The position numbers and the translations under genes were made by a program. Below, in pieces: positions 34,582 to 42,409 of a DNA stretch of 64,000 bases. This DNA is from an uncultured Collinsella sp. (GTDB lineage Bacteria > Actinomycetota > Coriobacteriia > Coriobacteriales > Coriobacteriaceae), in assembly GCA_900768795.1 (NCBI GenBank), contig CAAGEH010000017.1, forward strand, positions 1 to 64,000. Reading direction: 5' to 3'. The notes beneath the pieces are model-generated. The model worked only from the letters and a program-made list of their open reading frames with translations, was not told the origin of the DNA and ran no database searches. How positions within the stretch are numbered: the first letter of the stretch is position 1; every line of letters begins with the position of its first letter.

Positions 34582-35303
34582 TGAGCGTCGGTGAAATTCT
34601 AATCGAACTGCAAAATTTGGATCTCGCCATCGTGCGCGATAAAGCCCAACTCGAGCGGATGCCGGAGCTTAAAAACCTTGCTATCAAGCGTAAAACATAT
34701 GCCAAGGTCAAATCAGAGGTAAATAAAATCATTGCCCAGCGTAAAGACTGCGATATTGAACTCGAGGATCTCGATATACAGGAAAAGCGCGTGAACTTCG
34801 GAGTTGCCGCGGCTCAAAAGCAGGCGGGCGATACAACGGACTATCGACAGGTGCAGGACCTGGAACGTCAGCTGTCCAATTTCGCCAAGGAGATGGACAA
34901 GATCGAATATGGACGCAAGTGCGCGACCAAGGCAAAAGAGGAGGCTCAGGCCAAAGAGGTCAAGGCGCTCGAGCTTAAAGCCTCATTTGAAAAAGAGCTG
35001 CTGCAGGAAGCAAACGATGTAAAGGACAAGGCTTCTAAACTTCAAGCTGATATTCAAACGTGCCAAAAGCGCAGGGATGCTCTAGCGAATCAGCTCACCG
35101 AGGACATGCGTAAAGAATACACAGACCTTTATGGACGTTTCGGCGGCATTCCCGTCGAGCACCTCGATGGCGATACGCCGTCCGTTTGCCATACCAAGCT
35201 TCAGGTCTCCTCGCTTGATGCGCTCAAACATGCGAAGTCGGTCACGCATTGTCCGTATTGCGGCCGCATCCTGGTTCTAGATCGAAATAGCGAAGAGGAG
35301 TAA
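34581..35303 (+). CDS. Coiled-coil zinc-ribbon protein
   Basis: A 240-residue protein with a long helical coiled coil (about 5-180, rich in Lys/Glu) and a C-terminal zinc ribbon formed by VCH near residue 205 and CPYCGRIL near 228. Family members usually have CxxCH in the first knuckle; here only one Cys and the His remain (SVCHTK). The ATG overlaps the Nif3 stop by 1 nt. The function of the family is not established; constant linkage to Nif3 suggests a partner role. Confidence 0.82.
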   Translation: MSVGEILIELQNLDLAIVRDKAQLERMPELKNLAIKRKTYAKVKSEVNKIIAQRKDCDIELEDLDIQEKRVNFGVAAAQKQAGDTTDYRQVQDLERQLSNFAKEMDKIEYGRKCATKAKEEAQAKEVKALELKASFEKELLQEANDVKDKASKLQADIQTCQKRRDALANQLTEDMRKEYTDLYGRFGGIPVEHLDGDTPSVCHTKLQVSSLDALKHAKSVTHCPYCGRILVLDRNSEEE

Positions 35304-35305
35304 GC

Positions 35306-36520
35306 ATGCGCCAGCCGCTTGTTCTCGTTTGCATTTCAGGCGGTATTGCTGCCTATAAAAGCTGCACATTGGTGCGCGCGCTTCAAAAGGCGGGAGCCGA
35401 CGTTAAAGTCGCGATGACGGAGCACGCTACGAATTTCGTGTGCCCGGTAACGTTTCGAGCCCTTACGCATCATGAAGTGGCTGTCGGCTTGTTCGATGAT
35501 CCGCAGGACCCTATCCATCACATTTCGCTCGCGCAAGAGCCCGACTTGATTGTCGTTGCTCCCGCCACGGCAAACATCATCGCCAAAATGGCGCATGGTA
35601 TTGCCGACGATTTGGTATCTACGACGCTCCTTGCAACTAAAAAGCCCCTTCTTGTTGCACCGGCCATGAATACGGGCATGTGGACCGCTTCATCTACCCA
35701 AGAGAATATCTCGACACTCAGAGATAGGGGAGTGCGTTTTGTGGGACCGGATTCGGGCTATTTGGCCTGTGGCGATGTTTCGTCAGGTAGGATGTCGGAA
35801 CCCGAAGAGATTGCCTCTGTTGCGCTTTCACTCCTTTCATTCGATTGCGATCTCGATGGCCTATCGTTCTTGATCACCGCTGGTCCAACGCATGAGGCGA
35901 TCGATTCCGTTCGCTTTATCGGAAACCGTTCTTCCGGCAAGATGGGGATAGAGCTCGCACGCGCCGCGGCTTCAAGGGGCGCCCATGTCGATCTTGTTCT
36001 TGGTCCCTCGACGGAAACCGTGCCGTCTGGTGTTGCCGTGCATCGTGTTGAATCCGCCCAGCAGATGTTCGATCAGTCTGTGAACCTGTTCGAGAAGGCT
36101 GATTGCGCGATTTGCGCAGCTGCAGTCGCCGACTATACCCCTGCAACTGTTGCCGACCATAAACTTAAAAAGGCAAAAGAGCCGCTGAGCTCGATAGAGC
36201 TGGTAGAGACCAAGGATATCCTGCAAACGCTCAGCGAGCAAAAAGGAAGCCGCTGTGTTGTCGGTTTTGCAGCCGAGACCGATAGAGTACTCGAACACGC
36301 CCAACGCAAGCTTTTGCGCAAGGGCTGCGATGCAATTGTCGCAAACGACGTCTCACGGAGCGATTCGGGATTTGGGTCAGATACCAATAAGGCGTCCTGG
36401 GTTACCGAGAATCAGATCGAAAATTTACCGTTAATGACAAAGGCAGAGCTCGCGCATGCCATCTTAGATCGCATAATGAGGATTAAAAACTTGTCTCAAA
36501 AAAGTTCTTGCCTTAACTAG
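35306..36520 (+). CDS. coaBC: Bifunctional phosphopantothenoylcysteine decarboxylase/synthetase
   Basis: Two consecutive steps of coenzyme A synthesis in one chain. The N-terminal flavoprotein CoaC half has '[17 protein letters not shown]', the active-site His in '[10 protein letters not shown]' and 'PAMNTGMW'; the C-terminal CoaB half has '[20 protein letters not shown]' and 'AAAVADYTP' with the lysine pair 'KLKKAKE'. It has 404 residues. GAGGAGTAAGC precedes the ATG, 2 nt after the upstream gene. The tRNA-Pro unit begins just after it. Confidence 0.96.
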   Translation: MRQPLVLVCISGGIAAYKSCTLVRALQKAGADVKVAMTEHATNFVCPVTFRALTHHEVAVGLFDDPQDPIHHISLAQEPDLIVVAPATANIIAKMAHGIADDLVSTTLLATKKPLLVAPAMNTGMWTASSTQENISTLRDRGVRFVGPDSGYLACGDVSSGRMSEPEEIASVALSLLSFDCDLDGLSFLITAGPTHEAIDSVRFIGNRSSGKMGIELARAAASRGAHVDLVLGPSTETVPSGVAVHRVESAQQMFDQSVNLFEKADCAICAAAVADYTPATVADHKLKKAKEPLSSIELVETKDILQTLSEQKGSRCVVGFAAETDRVLEHAQRKLLRKGCDAIVANDVSRSDSGFGSDTNKASWVTENQIENLPLMTKAELAHAILDRIMRIKNLSQKSSCLN

Positions 36521-36537
36521 ACCCTTTGAGTTAGAGT
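36508..36537 (+). promoter_or_regulatory. Possible tRNA-Pro promoter
   Basis: TTGCCT (36508-36513) and TAGAGT (36532-36537) are spaced by 18 nt, overlap the end of coaBC and lie 32 nt before the tRNA. Confidence 0.4.
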
Positions 36538-36569
36538 ATTCCTTGCTGTCAGCGAGACAGCAATTGCTT

Positions 36570-36646
<77 letters not shown>

Positions 36647-36656
36647 GAAGCTTTCG

Positions 36657-36688
36657 CAGCCCAGATGATGAATCTGGGCTGTTTTTTT
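36657..36688 (+). terminator. Terminator after tRNA-Pro
   Basis: A perfect 10-bp stem CAGCCCAGAT / ATCTGGGCTG with a 5-nt loop is followed by seven T. Confidence 0.92.
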
Positions 36689-36826
36689 ATGACACCGTGT
36701 AACTCGTTTTTTCTTCATGTCAGATCATCATTTCACCTGTATCGCTAGCTTAATTTTGTATGTGTCGTATAGCCCGGTATTTTCGGGTATGATTACGAAG
36801 ACTGAATACATGCCAGGGGGACCTAC

Positions 36827-37528
36827 GTGGAAATAAAGACCAAGATCAAAAAGGAGCTAATCGGAACTTCCGACTATCCTTCTAATAAGATCTTTACTAT
36901 CTCCAATTTCATCACGTTTACCCGTTTGATTCTGACGTTCGTTTTCCTCTATCTGTTCGTTTCTAATACGAATCGCTACGTGGCTTTGGTGATTTACGCG
37001 CTTGCCGCCTCAACCGATTGGCTGGACGGTCAGATCGCACGCATGACCAAAACCGTCAGCTGGCTCGGCAAGATGATGGACCCCGTGGTCGATCGTGCCC
37101 TGCTGTTTACCGGTGTCGTCGGACTCGTGGCCCGCTTCGAGTTGCCTCTCTGGGTCTGCATTGTAATCATCGGCAGAGATATCTACCTGGCTTGCGGTAA
37201 CTTTGCCGTGCGTCGCTTCCATAGGCGCCCAATCGATGTGGTCTACACGGGAAAAATCGCCACGGCGCTTCTCATGAGCGGGTTTAGCCTCATGCTGCTT
37301 GGTTTTCCTGTATGTCACGGTCTGAAGCTGACTGCATCTGCTTATTTCCCGGGACTCAATGCACAGAGTGCACCTTTTGGCATCTTCCTTGTTTATCTTG
37401 GGGTTTGTTTTTCTCTTCTTACGGCTGTCGTCTACACCGTAAAAGGCGCCTGCGCTATCAAGCGCGCGATCGATCACCCCGAAGACGAGCAGGTTAATTT
37501 CCTTAATCCCGAGATTGACGAATCATAA
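36827..37528 (+). CDS. CDP-alcohol phosphatidyltransferase family protein
   Basis: Integral membrane enzyme that transfers a phosphatidyl group from CDP-diacylglycerol to an alcohol. The family motif DG-x2-AR-x8-G-x3-D-x3-D is complete: DGQIAR, then GKMMDPVVD. About five hydrophobic segments lie in 233 residues. GTG 36827 follows CAGGGGG. It could be a PgsA (phosphatidylglycerophosphate synthase) or a cardiolipin- or inositol-type paralogue; a second, more typical pgsA lies at 56410, so the exact substrate is left open. Confidence 0.85.
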   Translation: MEIKTKIKKELIGTSDYPSNKIFTISNFITFTRLILTFVFLYLFVSNTNRYVALVIYALAASTDWLDGQIARMTKTVSWLGKMMDPVVDRALLFTGVVGLVARFELPLWVCIVIIGRDIYLACGNFAVRRFHRRPIDVVYTGKIATALLMSGFSLMLLGFPVCHGLKLTASAYFPGLNAQSAPFGIFLVYLGVCFSLLTAVVYTVKGACAIKRAIDHPEDEQVNFLNPEIDES

Positions 37529-37602
37529 TCAAGACTCGACAAAATTCGATACAATAGATACCGGTTATCGTAACTCTCATGTAAAGATTGACAGGGTCTC
37601 TT

Positions 37603-38016
37603 ATGGATACAACGTCTCAGCAAGCGGATGCAACGCGTGTTTTTCGCATGCCTTCTTCAGACACTACCGTTCCGGACTTGATGAGCCAAAAGACCATCAA
37701 CTCACCGGTTCTTTCGATTATCAAGGGGCCACAGACGGGCAATGCGTTCGAGCTTGAGGGCAATGTGACCACAATCGGTCGCGATCCGGGCAACTCCGTA
37801 TTTCTTAACGATATGACCGTATCTCGTGCGCATGCCAAGATCGTTCACGATGCCAACGGCACGATGATTGAAGATCTCGGCTCTCTAAATGGCACCTGGG
37901 TCGACGGCGCCATCATCAACTCGGCTCCGTTACATGACGGCTCTTCCATTCAGATCGGAACGTTCACGCTGATTTTCCACGAAAGCAACCCGGAGCGCAT
38001 TGAAACGGGTGAATAA
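37603..38016 (+). CDS. FHA domain protein, GarA/OdhI-like
   Basis: A 137-residue protein with a short N-terminal tail and one forkhead-associated domain (about 45-130) that binds phosphothreonine: 'TTIGRDPGNSVFLND' then 'VSRAHAKI' and 'EDLGSLNGTWVDG' hold the Arg, Ser-x-x-His and Asn-Gly hallmarks. The tail 'ADATRVFRMP' resembles the ETTSVFR phosphorylation site of mycobacterial GarA and corynebacterial OdhI, which bind and inhibit 2-oxoglutarate enzymes. I use ATG 37603; TTG 37588 would add 5 residues. It is followed by a MerR gene, as garA is in mycobacteria. Confidence 0.85.
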   Translation: MDTTSQQADATRVFRMPSSDTTVPDLMSQKTINSPVLSIIKGPQTGNAFELEGNVTTIGRDPGNSVFLNDMTVSRAHAKIVHDANGTMIEDLGSLNGTWVDGAIINSAPLHDGSSIQIGTFTLIFHESNPERIETGE

Positions 38017-38018
38017 CC

Positions 38019-38933
38019 TTGGCCGAGCGCAACTACTTGAGCATCGGACAGGTTGTCAATCTCCTGCGTGGCACATATCCCGATCTTTCTAACTCTAAAA
38101 TCCGCTTTCTTGAAGATGAGGGGCTCATAACCCCGCATAGAACGCCAAAAGGGTATCGGCAGTACTCCAAAGAGGACGTCGATCGCCTAGAGGTTATTCT
38201 GCACCTGCAAAAAACGCGCTATATGCCACTCAATGTCATTAAGCAGCGTTTAGAAAATGCAAAAGACCTTTCAACGCTTGCGTTTGAGGTCGGTCTCCTC
38301 TCGGATGTTCCGCTTAAAACGGAACCCAAGGAAACCAAGCAAAAGCTGCACCCCATCGATGATGTTCCCGATATGCTGGGTGTCAACATCTCGTTCTTGC
38401 GTGCGCTCGATGAGAATGATCTGATCCACATCGTTAAAAGTCCGCAAAATCGAGAATTGATCGACGGCAGAGATTTCGAAATCATACGCTACTGCTCGGA
38501 GCTCGCTCGTTTTCATATAGAGCCGCGTAACCTTCGCCAGTATGTGACGGCGGCAAATCGTGAGTCTCCTATGTTTGAACAGGTTCTTGTCGGCATGCTC
38601 GGCATGGACGATAGCGACGACGATCGCGATCAAAAGCTTGAACGGGCTTTTAAGAAACTTCACGACCTGACCGACGGGGTTCATAGGGCACTTCTGAAGA
38701 ATCGTGTATTCGAGTCGCTCAATGCCGTTGTTGAAGATGCCGATATCGAGGCGATTGATGAAGAGATAACGCGAAGCGAATCCGAAAAGAAATACGAGGG
38801 GAGTGCCGCATCGCGTTCAAAAGCCGACCCACTAGCCTCCTCAGTGCGCTCCCACCCATCTCCTAAGCAAGCTAGAACTGCAACAAGAGCAGCTTCCGGT
38901 AAGTCTCGTTCAAAAAGGACCAATCATGAGTGA
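38019..38933 (+). CDS. MerR family transcriptional regulator
   Basis: DNA-binding protein with an N-terminal winged-helix MerR domain ('LSIGQVVNLLRGTYPDLSNS', 'KIRFLEDEGLITPHRTPKG', 'YRQYSKEDVDRL', about 6-75) and an unassigned C-terminal part ending in a basic, serine-rich tail. It lacks the cysteine metal site of MerR proper. TTG 38019 is chosen because GGGTGA lies 6 nt upstream and only 2 nt separate it from the FHA stop; it gives 304 residues. Pairing with the FHA gene recalls the mycobacterial garA-Rv1828 locus. The stop overlaps apt by 8 nt. Confidence 0.88.
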   Translation: MAERNYLSIGQVVNLLRGTYPDLSNSKIRFLEDEGLITPHRTPKGYRQYSKEDVDRLEVILHLQKTRYMPLNVIKQRLENAKDLSTLAFEVGLLSDVPLKTEPKETKQKLHPIDDVPDMLGVNISFLRALDENDLIHIVKSPQNRELIDGRDFEIIRYCSELARFHIEPRNLRQYVTAANRESPMFEQVLVGMLGMDDSDDDRDQKLERAFKKLHDLTDGVHRALLKNRVFESLNAVVEDADIEAIDEEITRSESEKKYEGSAASRSKADPLASSVRSHPSPKQARTATRAASGKSRSKRTNHE

Positions 38934-39459
38934 TTTTGATTTTTCAAAACTGATTATCGATATTCCTGATTATCCGAAGCCTGGAGTTGTATTCAAGGAC
39001 ATCACCCCTCTTTTCGATAACGCGGAAGGATTTAAAGCGGCGGTGGACGCTATTGCCGACCACTACCGCGATTCCCATATCACTAAAGTCGTCGGCGCCG
39101 AGGCACGTGGTTTTATTATCGGTGCTCCTGTAGCGGTGGCGCTCGGAGCGGGCTTTGTACCTGCCCGTAAAGCAGGTAAGCTTCCGCGTGAGACCGTATC
39201 CCAGTCATATGAGCTTGAGTACAGTACGGATACGCTCGAGATTCATCGCGACGCATTTGCTCCCGGCGACCGCGTTTTGATTCTCGATGACCTCATCGCC
39301 ACGGGCGGTACCATCCACGCGGTTAAACAAATGGTGGACGAACTCGGAGCTGAATTTGCAGGATATGCTTGCGTTCTCGAGCTCGCTTTTCTCAACCCCA
39401 GGAAAAAACTCGACAAAGATGGGGGAGAAGAACTGTTCAGCCTTATTAAAGTTGAGTAG
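38926..39459 (+). CDS. apt: Adenine phosphoribosyltransferase
   Basis: Purine salvage enzyme forming AMP from adenine and PRPP. 'IIDIPDYPKPGVVFKDITPL' is the family start, 'VVGAEARGFIIGAPVA' and the PRPP loop 'VLILDDLIATGGTIHA' follow. It has 177 residues. The ATG overlaps the MerR gene by 8 nt, with AAAAGGACC upstream. It is the last gene of the rightward block and ends at a bidirectional terminator. Confidence 0.96.
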   Translation: MSDFDFSKLIIDIPDYPKPGVVFKDITPLFDNAEGFKAAVDAIADHYRDSHITKVVGAEARGFIIGAPVAVALGAGFVPARKAGKLPRETVSQSYELEYSTDTLEIHRDAFAPGDRVLILDDLIATGGTIHAVKQMVDELGAEFAGYACVLELAFLNPRKKLDKDGGEELFSLIKVE

Positions 39460-39488
39460 CTCTTAGTTATTAAAATATCTACCTAGCT

Positions 39489-39525
39489 AAATACGCCGAT
39501 TTCCCTATAGGAGGTCGGCGTATTT
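39489..39525. terminator. Bidirectional terminator between apt and DUF1836 gene
   Basis: A perfect 11-bp stem AAATACGCCGA / TCGGCGTATTT with a 15-nt loop has A-rich and T-rich ends and can serve both strands. The stop codon of the minus-strand gene lies in the loop. Confidence 0.75.
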
Positions 39526-40110
39526 CATATATGCGAGCAGGTGATTGCGGGCGGCAAACGATGTCACCACGCTTCTGACAAGTAATGACTCCCTCGTCAT
39601 GGTCTGAGCGATATCGTCAACCGGAATAGGCTTTGAAGAAAACGAGGACCGGATAGCGTTTTCGAGTTCGGATCCAACATAATTGAAAGCAACGCTGTCT
39701 TTATAGGTAAGTTTCTGCATCTTAAATAGGGACTTAATTACCGACATGGGAAGAACCTGCTTAAAGATGCAAATAACGAGTATCGATGCGATCTGCGGCT
39801 TTCCATACTGCTTTTTCTCTGGCGAGGGAACCAGATGCATCTTGACGTAGTTGTTGATCATTGACGGTGTGACCCAGGGGTCATCCGAATCAAGAGCAAG
39901 AGGCGCGAGGGCATCTTCGATATAGGAGATAACTTGGTCTCGATATAGCATCATAGAGGGAAGGTCCTCGTATCGAGGCATTCGAAATGCCATGATTCGT
40001 TTTGCTGTATCGCAATTGATGAAGTCATCCGGCAAAACGGTCGGCTTCAGATCATCACGGTCAATTTCTCTTGAGGAATCAGCCATGGGGATAACGCGGT
40101 AAGAGCTCAT
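39505..40110 (-). CDS. DUF1836 domain protein
   Basis: A 201-residue protein of the DUF1836 family. The conserved part is 'WVTPSMINNYVKMHLVPSP' followed by 'KKQYGKPQIASILVICIFKQ' (about 78-120), which reads like a MerR-type helix-turn-helix region but without a proven function. No membrane segment or signal peptide. It is divergent from degV with a 117-nt intergenic region that contains inverted repeats, so a role as a local regulator is possible. It is one of few minus-strand genes left of the dif-like site. Confidence 0.85.
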   Translation of the reverse strand: MSSYRVIPMADSSREIDRDDLKPTVLPDDFINCDTAKRIMAFRMPRYEDLPSMMLYRDQVISYIEDALAPLALDSDDPWVTPSMINNYVKMHLVPSPEKKQYGKPQIASILVICIFKQVLPMSVIKSLFKMQKLTYKDSVAFNYVGSELENAIRSSFSSKPIPVDDIAQTMTRESLLVRSVVTSFAARNHLLAYMKYADLL

Positions 40111-40146
40111 GAAAGTGCCTCAAATCATTAGAATTAATACGTCAGC

Positions 40147-40170
40147 TAGTATTGAATACTAGTTAGTATA
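40147..40170. promoter_or_regulatory. Overlapping palindromes, possible operator
   Basis: CTAGTATT-G-AATACTAG (40147-40163) is a perfect 8-bp inverted repeat, and ATACTA-GT-TAGTAT (40157-40170) is a second that shares its right arm. Together they give three TAGTAT half-sites in alternating orientation in the divergent DUF1836/degV promoter region, a typical layout for a dimeric regulator. Confidence 0.5.
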
Positions 40171-40192
40171 TGAAATTACACGTTTGATGGCT

Positions 40193-40198
40193 ATAATG
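40193..40198 (+). promoter_or_regulatory. degV promoter -10 element
   Basis: A perfect TATAAT lies 30 nt upstream of degV. The -35 position (around 40170-40175) holds only ATGAAA-like sequence, so the promoter may need an activator. Confidence 0.5.
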
Positions 40199-40227
40199 AG
40201 TACAAAAAGTAAACCGAAAGGATAAAG

Positions 40228-41091
40228 ATGACTTGGGCAATTGTCGCTGATTCAAGTTGTAACCTGCGTGACTACACGCCAACAGCTCCAGATACCGTAT
40301 ATCTGTATGCTCCACTCAAAGTCACCGTTTCGGGTCATGAATTTGCCGATTCCCATGATATCGATATGCACGAGTATTTCTCCGAAATCGAAACTTCCGT
40401 CGGTGCTTCTTCAACCGCCTGTCCCAGTGTGGGGGAGTGGAAGGAGCTTTTTGAACAAGCTGACAATGTGATCGTTGTTCCAATTTCCTCCCAGCTTTCT
40501 GGAAGTCTCGAAGCGGCAGAAACCGCCAAGACTCTTTTGCACGAATCAACCCATAAAAACATCCATATTGTTGATTCGCATGCCGCAGGTGGAAAACTTG
40601 AACTGATTGTTGAACTAATCGATAGGTACCTAACTGCGCATCCTCAGGCATCATTTGACGATGTTTGCACCTATGCCGATGAGATAGAGGCTCATTCTCA
40701 GGTTCTTTATTCACTGAGCAGCTATGCAAATCTCACCAAAGCCGGTCGCATGCCAAAAATTGCCGGCCTTGTAGCCAACAAGCTCAATATTCGCGTATTG
40801 GGGACGGCGACGTCTGAGGGGATCATGAAGATCCTTGGGCCTTCACGCGGCGAAAAGAAAATGCAGGCAAAGATCATTGCTGCCATGGAGTCTGACGGCT
40901 TCAACGGTGGCGATGTGTTTATCGATCATGTCAATAACGAAGCGGGCGCCCAGGCTCTTGCCAACAGAATTGTTTCAACATGGTCTAATGCAAGCTGCCA
41001 CGTCTTACCGTGCGGAGCCCTGTGCTCGTTCTACGCTGAAAACAACGGTCTGATTATCGGTTATGGTTGGGATATAGCTTCTGGCTTGTAA
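40228..41091 (+). CDS. DegV family fatty-acid-binding protein
   Basis: A 287-residue DegV protein; the family binds a fatty acid and, as FakB, presents it to the kinase FakA. 'IVADSSCNLRD' at the N-terminus, 'SSTACPSVGEW' and 'ISSQLSGSLEAAETA' are the ligand-binding elements, with 'GRMPKIAGLVANKLNIRVL' near the middle. CGAAAGGATAAAG precedes the ATG. No fakA is seen nearby. It is the last plus-strand gene before the dif-like site. Confidence 0.9.
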   Translation: MTWAIVADSSCNLRDYTPTAPDTVYLYAPLKVTVSGHEFADSHDIDMHEYFSEIETSVGASSTACPSVGEWKELFEQADNVIVVPISSQLSGSLEAAETAKTLLHESTHKNIHIVDSHAAGGKLELIVELIDRYLTAHPQASFDDVCTYADEIEAHSQVLYSLSSYANLTKAGRMPKIAGLVANKLNIRVLGTATSEGIMKILGPSRGEKKMQAKIIAAMESDGFNGGDVFIDHVNNEAGAQALANRIVSTWSNASCHVLPCGALCSFYAENNGLIIGYGWDIASGL

Positions 41092-41134
41092 CGTCATGTA
41101 TCGAATCAACGAGAACGTAATTGCTTGAATTCTT

Positions 41135-41178
41135 AAAGTAGAGGCGGCATCCCTTCCAAAAGACTCCGTCTCTACTTT
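41135..41178. terminator. Bidirectional terminator after degV
   Basis: A 13-bp stem AAAGTAGAGGCGG / CCGTCTCTACTTT (one G-U) with an 18-nt loop lies 43 nt after degV. A and T ends allow function in both directions, though the T run is short. Confidence 0.65.
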
Positions 41179-41189
41179 GTAATACATCA

Positions 41190-41217
41190 ACTTTACATAA
41201 GATATATTATCGTATTT
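41190..41217 (-). other. dif: Probable dif site (XerC/XerD recombination site)
   Basis: On the minus strand the 28 bp divide into an 11-nt XerC arm AAATACGATAA, a 6-nt centre TATATC and an 11-nt XerD arm TTATGTAAAGT. The XerD arm differs at one base from Bacillus TTATGTAAACT and at one base from the actinobacterial TTATGTCAAGT; the XerC arm ends in CGATAA as in Actinobacteria. It lies in a 288-nt non-coding gap (41092-41379) where gene polarity switches from rightward to leftward, the position expected of the terminus. The remainder of the gap to 41379 is AT-rich and shows nothing else. Confidence 0.8.
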
Positions 41218-41379
41218 AGATAGATAATCGATAGAATCTCGAAACGGACACGTCTGCAAAATCAAATACAAGGCTTAAAATGCGCTCGGCAGCATCATGA
41301 TAGGTACGTTTACCAGAATAGAAAGCATAGCTTTAACAAAGATTCAATGCTGTAAAACAAGGATTGAGAAACCAGCTAC

Positions 41380-42303
41380 TTAGAGACCAGAGATGTATGA
41401 GTAGGCGCTCATTGCAGCAATGGCACCATCGGAGCATGCAGTGATCGCCTGTCGAAGCTGTTTTTGCCGAATGTCGCCCGCACAGAAGAGCCCAGGCGTT
41501 CTGGTGGACATATCATCCGCAGCTATAACAGCACCAGCTTGGTCAAGGTCTACCAACTGTGAAACCAGATCCGAGTTCGCGATCGTTCCGGTAAAAACAA
41601 AAACACCAAATGACCCTGGCTTATAGGATTCAGCGTATACACTGCCGTCATTCGTATGCTCAAATTCGATTGTGTCAGGCAGAGCTTCGCCTGAGATAGA
41701 TTTAATTTTAGTTTGGTACCTAACCGTAATGTTTGAAGTATTTTCGAGTTGCTTTTGCACACCCTTAGGTGCTCTGAGCGCATCACGACGAACGATTAAA
41801 TCGACATGATCGGCAAGCGAGGCAAGAAATAAAGCTTCCTCGCACGCAGAATTTCCCCCACCGATGACAAAGACCTTTTTGCCTTTATAAAACATGCCGT
41901 CACATGTTGCGCAATAGGACACTCCCCTTCCGCGGAATTTATTCTCGCCGCCGAAATCGCCCGCTCTAGGATGCGCCCCCATAGCGGCAATAACGGTTTT
42001 TGCTACATACGCATCGTCAATGCCATGCAAGGTAAAAGTGCCATCAGAATTTTTGATCACTGAGTCAATTTCTTCGTATAGAGTTTCCGCACCGAGCGAC
42101 TCAGCATGCTTTTGCATCCTTTCGCCAAGCTCGGCACCGGAAACATGAGGAATACCCGGAAAGTTGTCGATAACTTCCGTCGTGGCAGCTTGCCCACCGG
42201 CTAGACCTCGCTCTATTACAGCCACGTCTAAACCAGCCCTTGCAGCATATATGGCCGCAGTATATCCGGCAGGGCCGCCGCCGATAATCAGAATGTCAAA
42301 CAT
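41380..42303 (-). CDS. trxB: Thioredoxin-disulfide reductase
   Basis: FAD/NADPH flavoprotein that reduces thioredoxin. 'IIGGGPAGYTAAIYAARAG' (6-24) binds FAD, CATC near residue 133 is the redox disulfide, GGGNSACEEA starts the NADPH domain and 'FCAGDIRQKQLRQA' ends the FAD domain. Length 307 is normal. It is the first leftward gene right of the dif-like site and is divergent from the glycosyltransferase gene. Confidence 0.95.
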   Translation of the reverse strand: MFDILIIGGGPAGYTAAIYAARAGLDVAVIERGLAGGQAATTEVIDNFPGIPHVSGAELGERMQKHAESLGAETLYEEIDSVIKNSDGTFTLHGIDDAYVAKTVIAAMGAHPRAGDFGGENKFRGRGVSYCATCDGMFYKGKKVFVIGGGNSACEEALFLASLADHVDLIVRRDALRAPKGVQKQLENTSNITVRYQTKIKSISGEALPDTIEFEHTNDGSVYAESYKPGSFGVFVFTGTIANSDLVSQLVDLDQAGAVIAADDMSTRTPGLFCAGDIRQKQLRQAITACSDGAIAAMSAYSYISGL

Positions 42304-42409
42304 AGACCTTTCCCAACCATTCTCACGAGTTTCAAGCCTTTATGTAGTGGCATCGATTCTAGCGCCATAGAGTAAAATGGACAAAATCAAAGTACCTATG
42401 GAGCAATTA

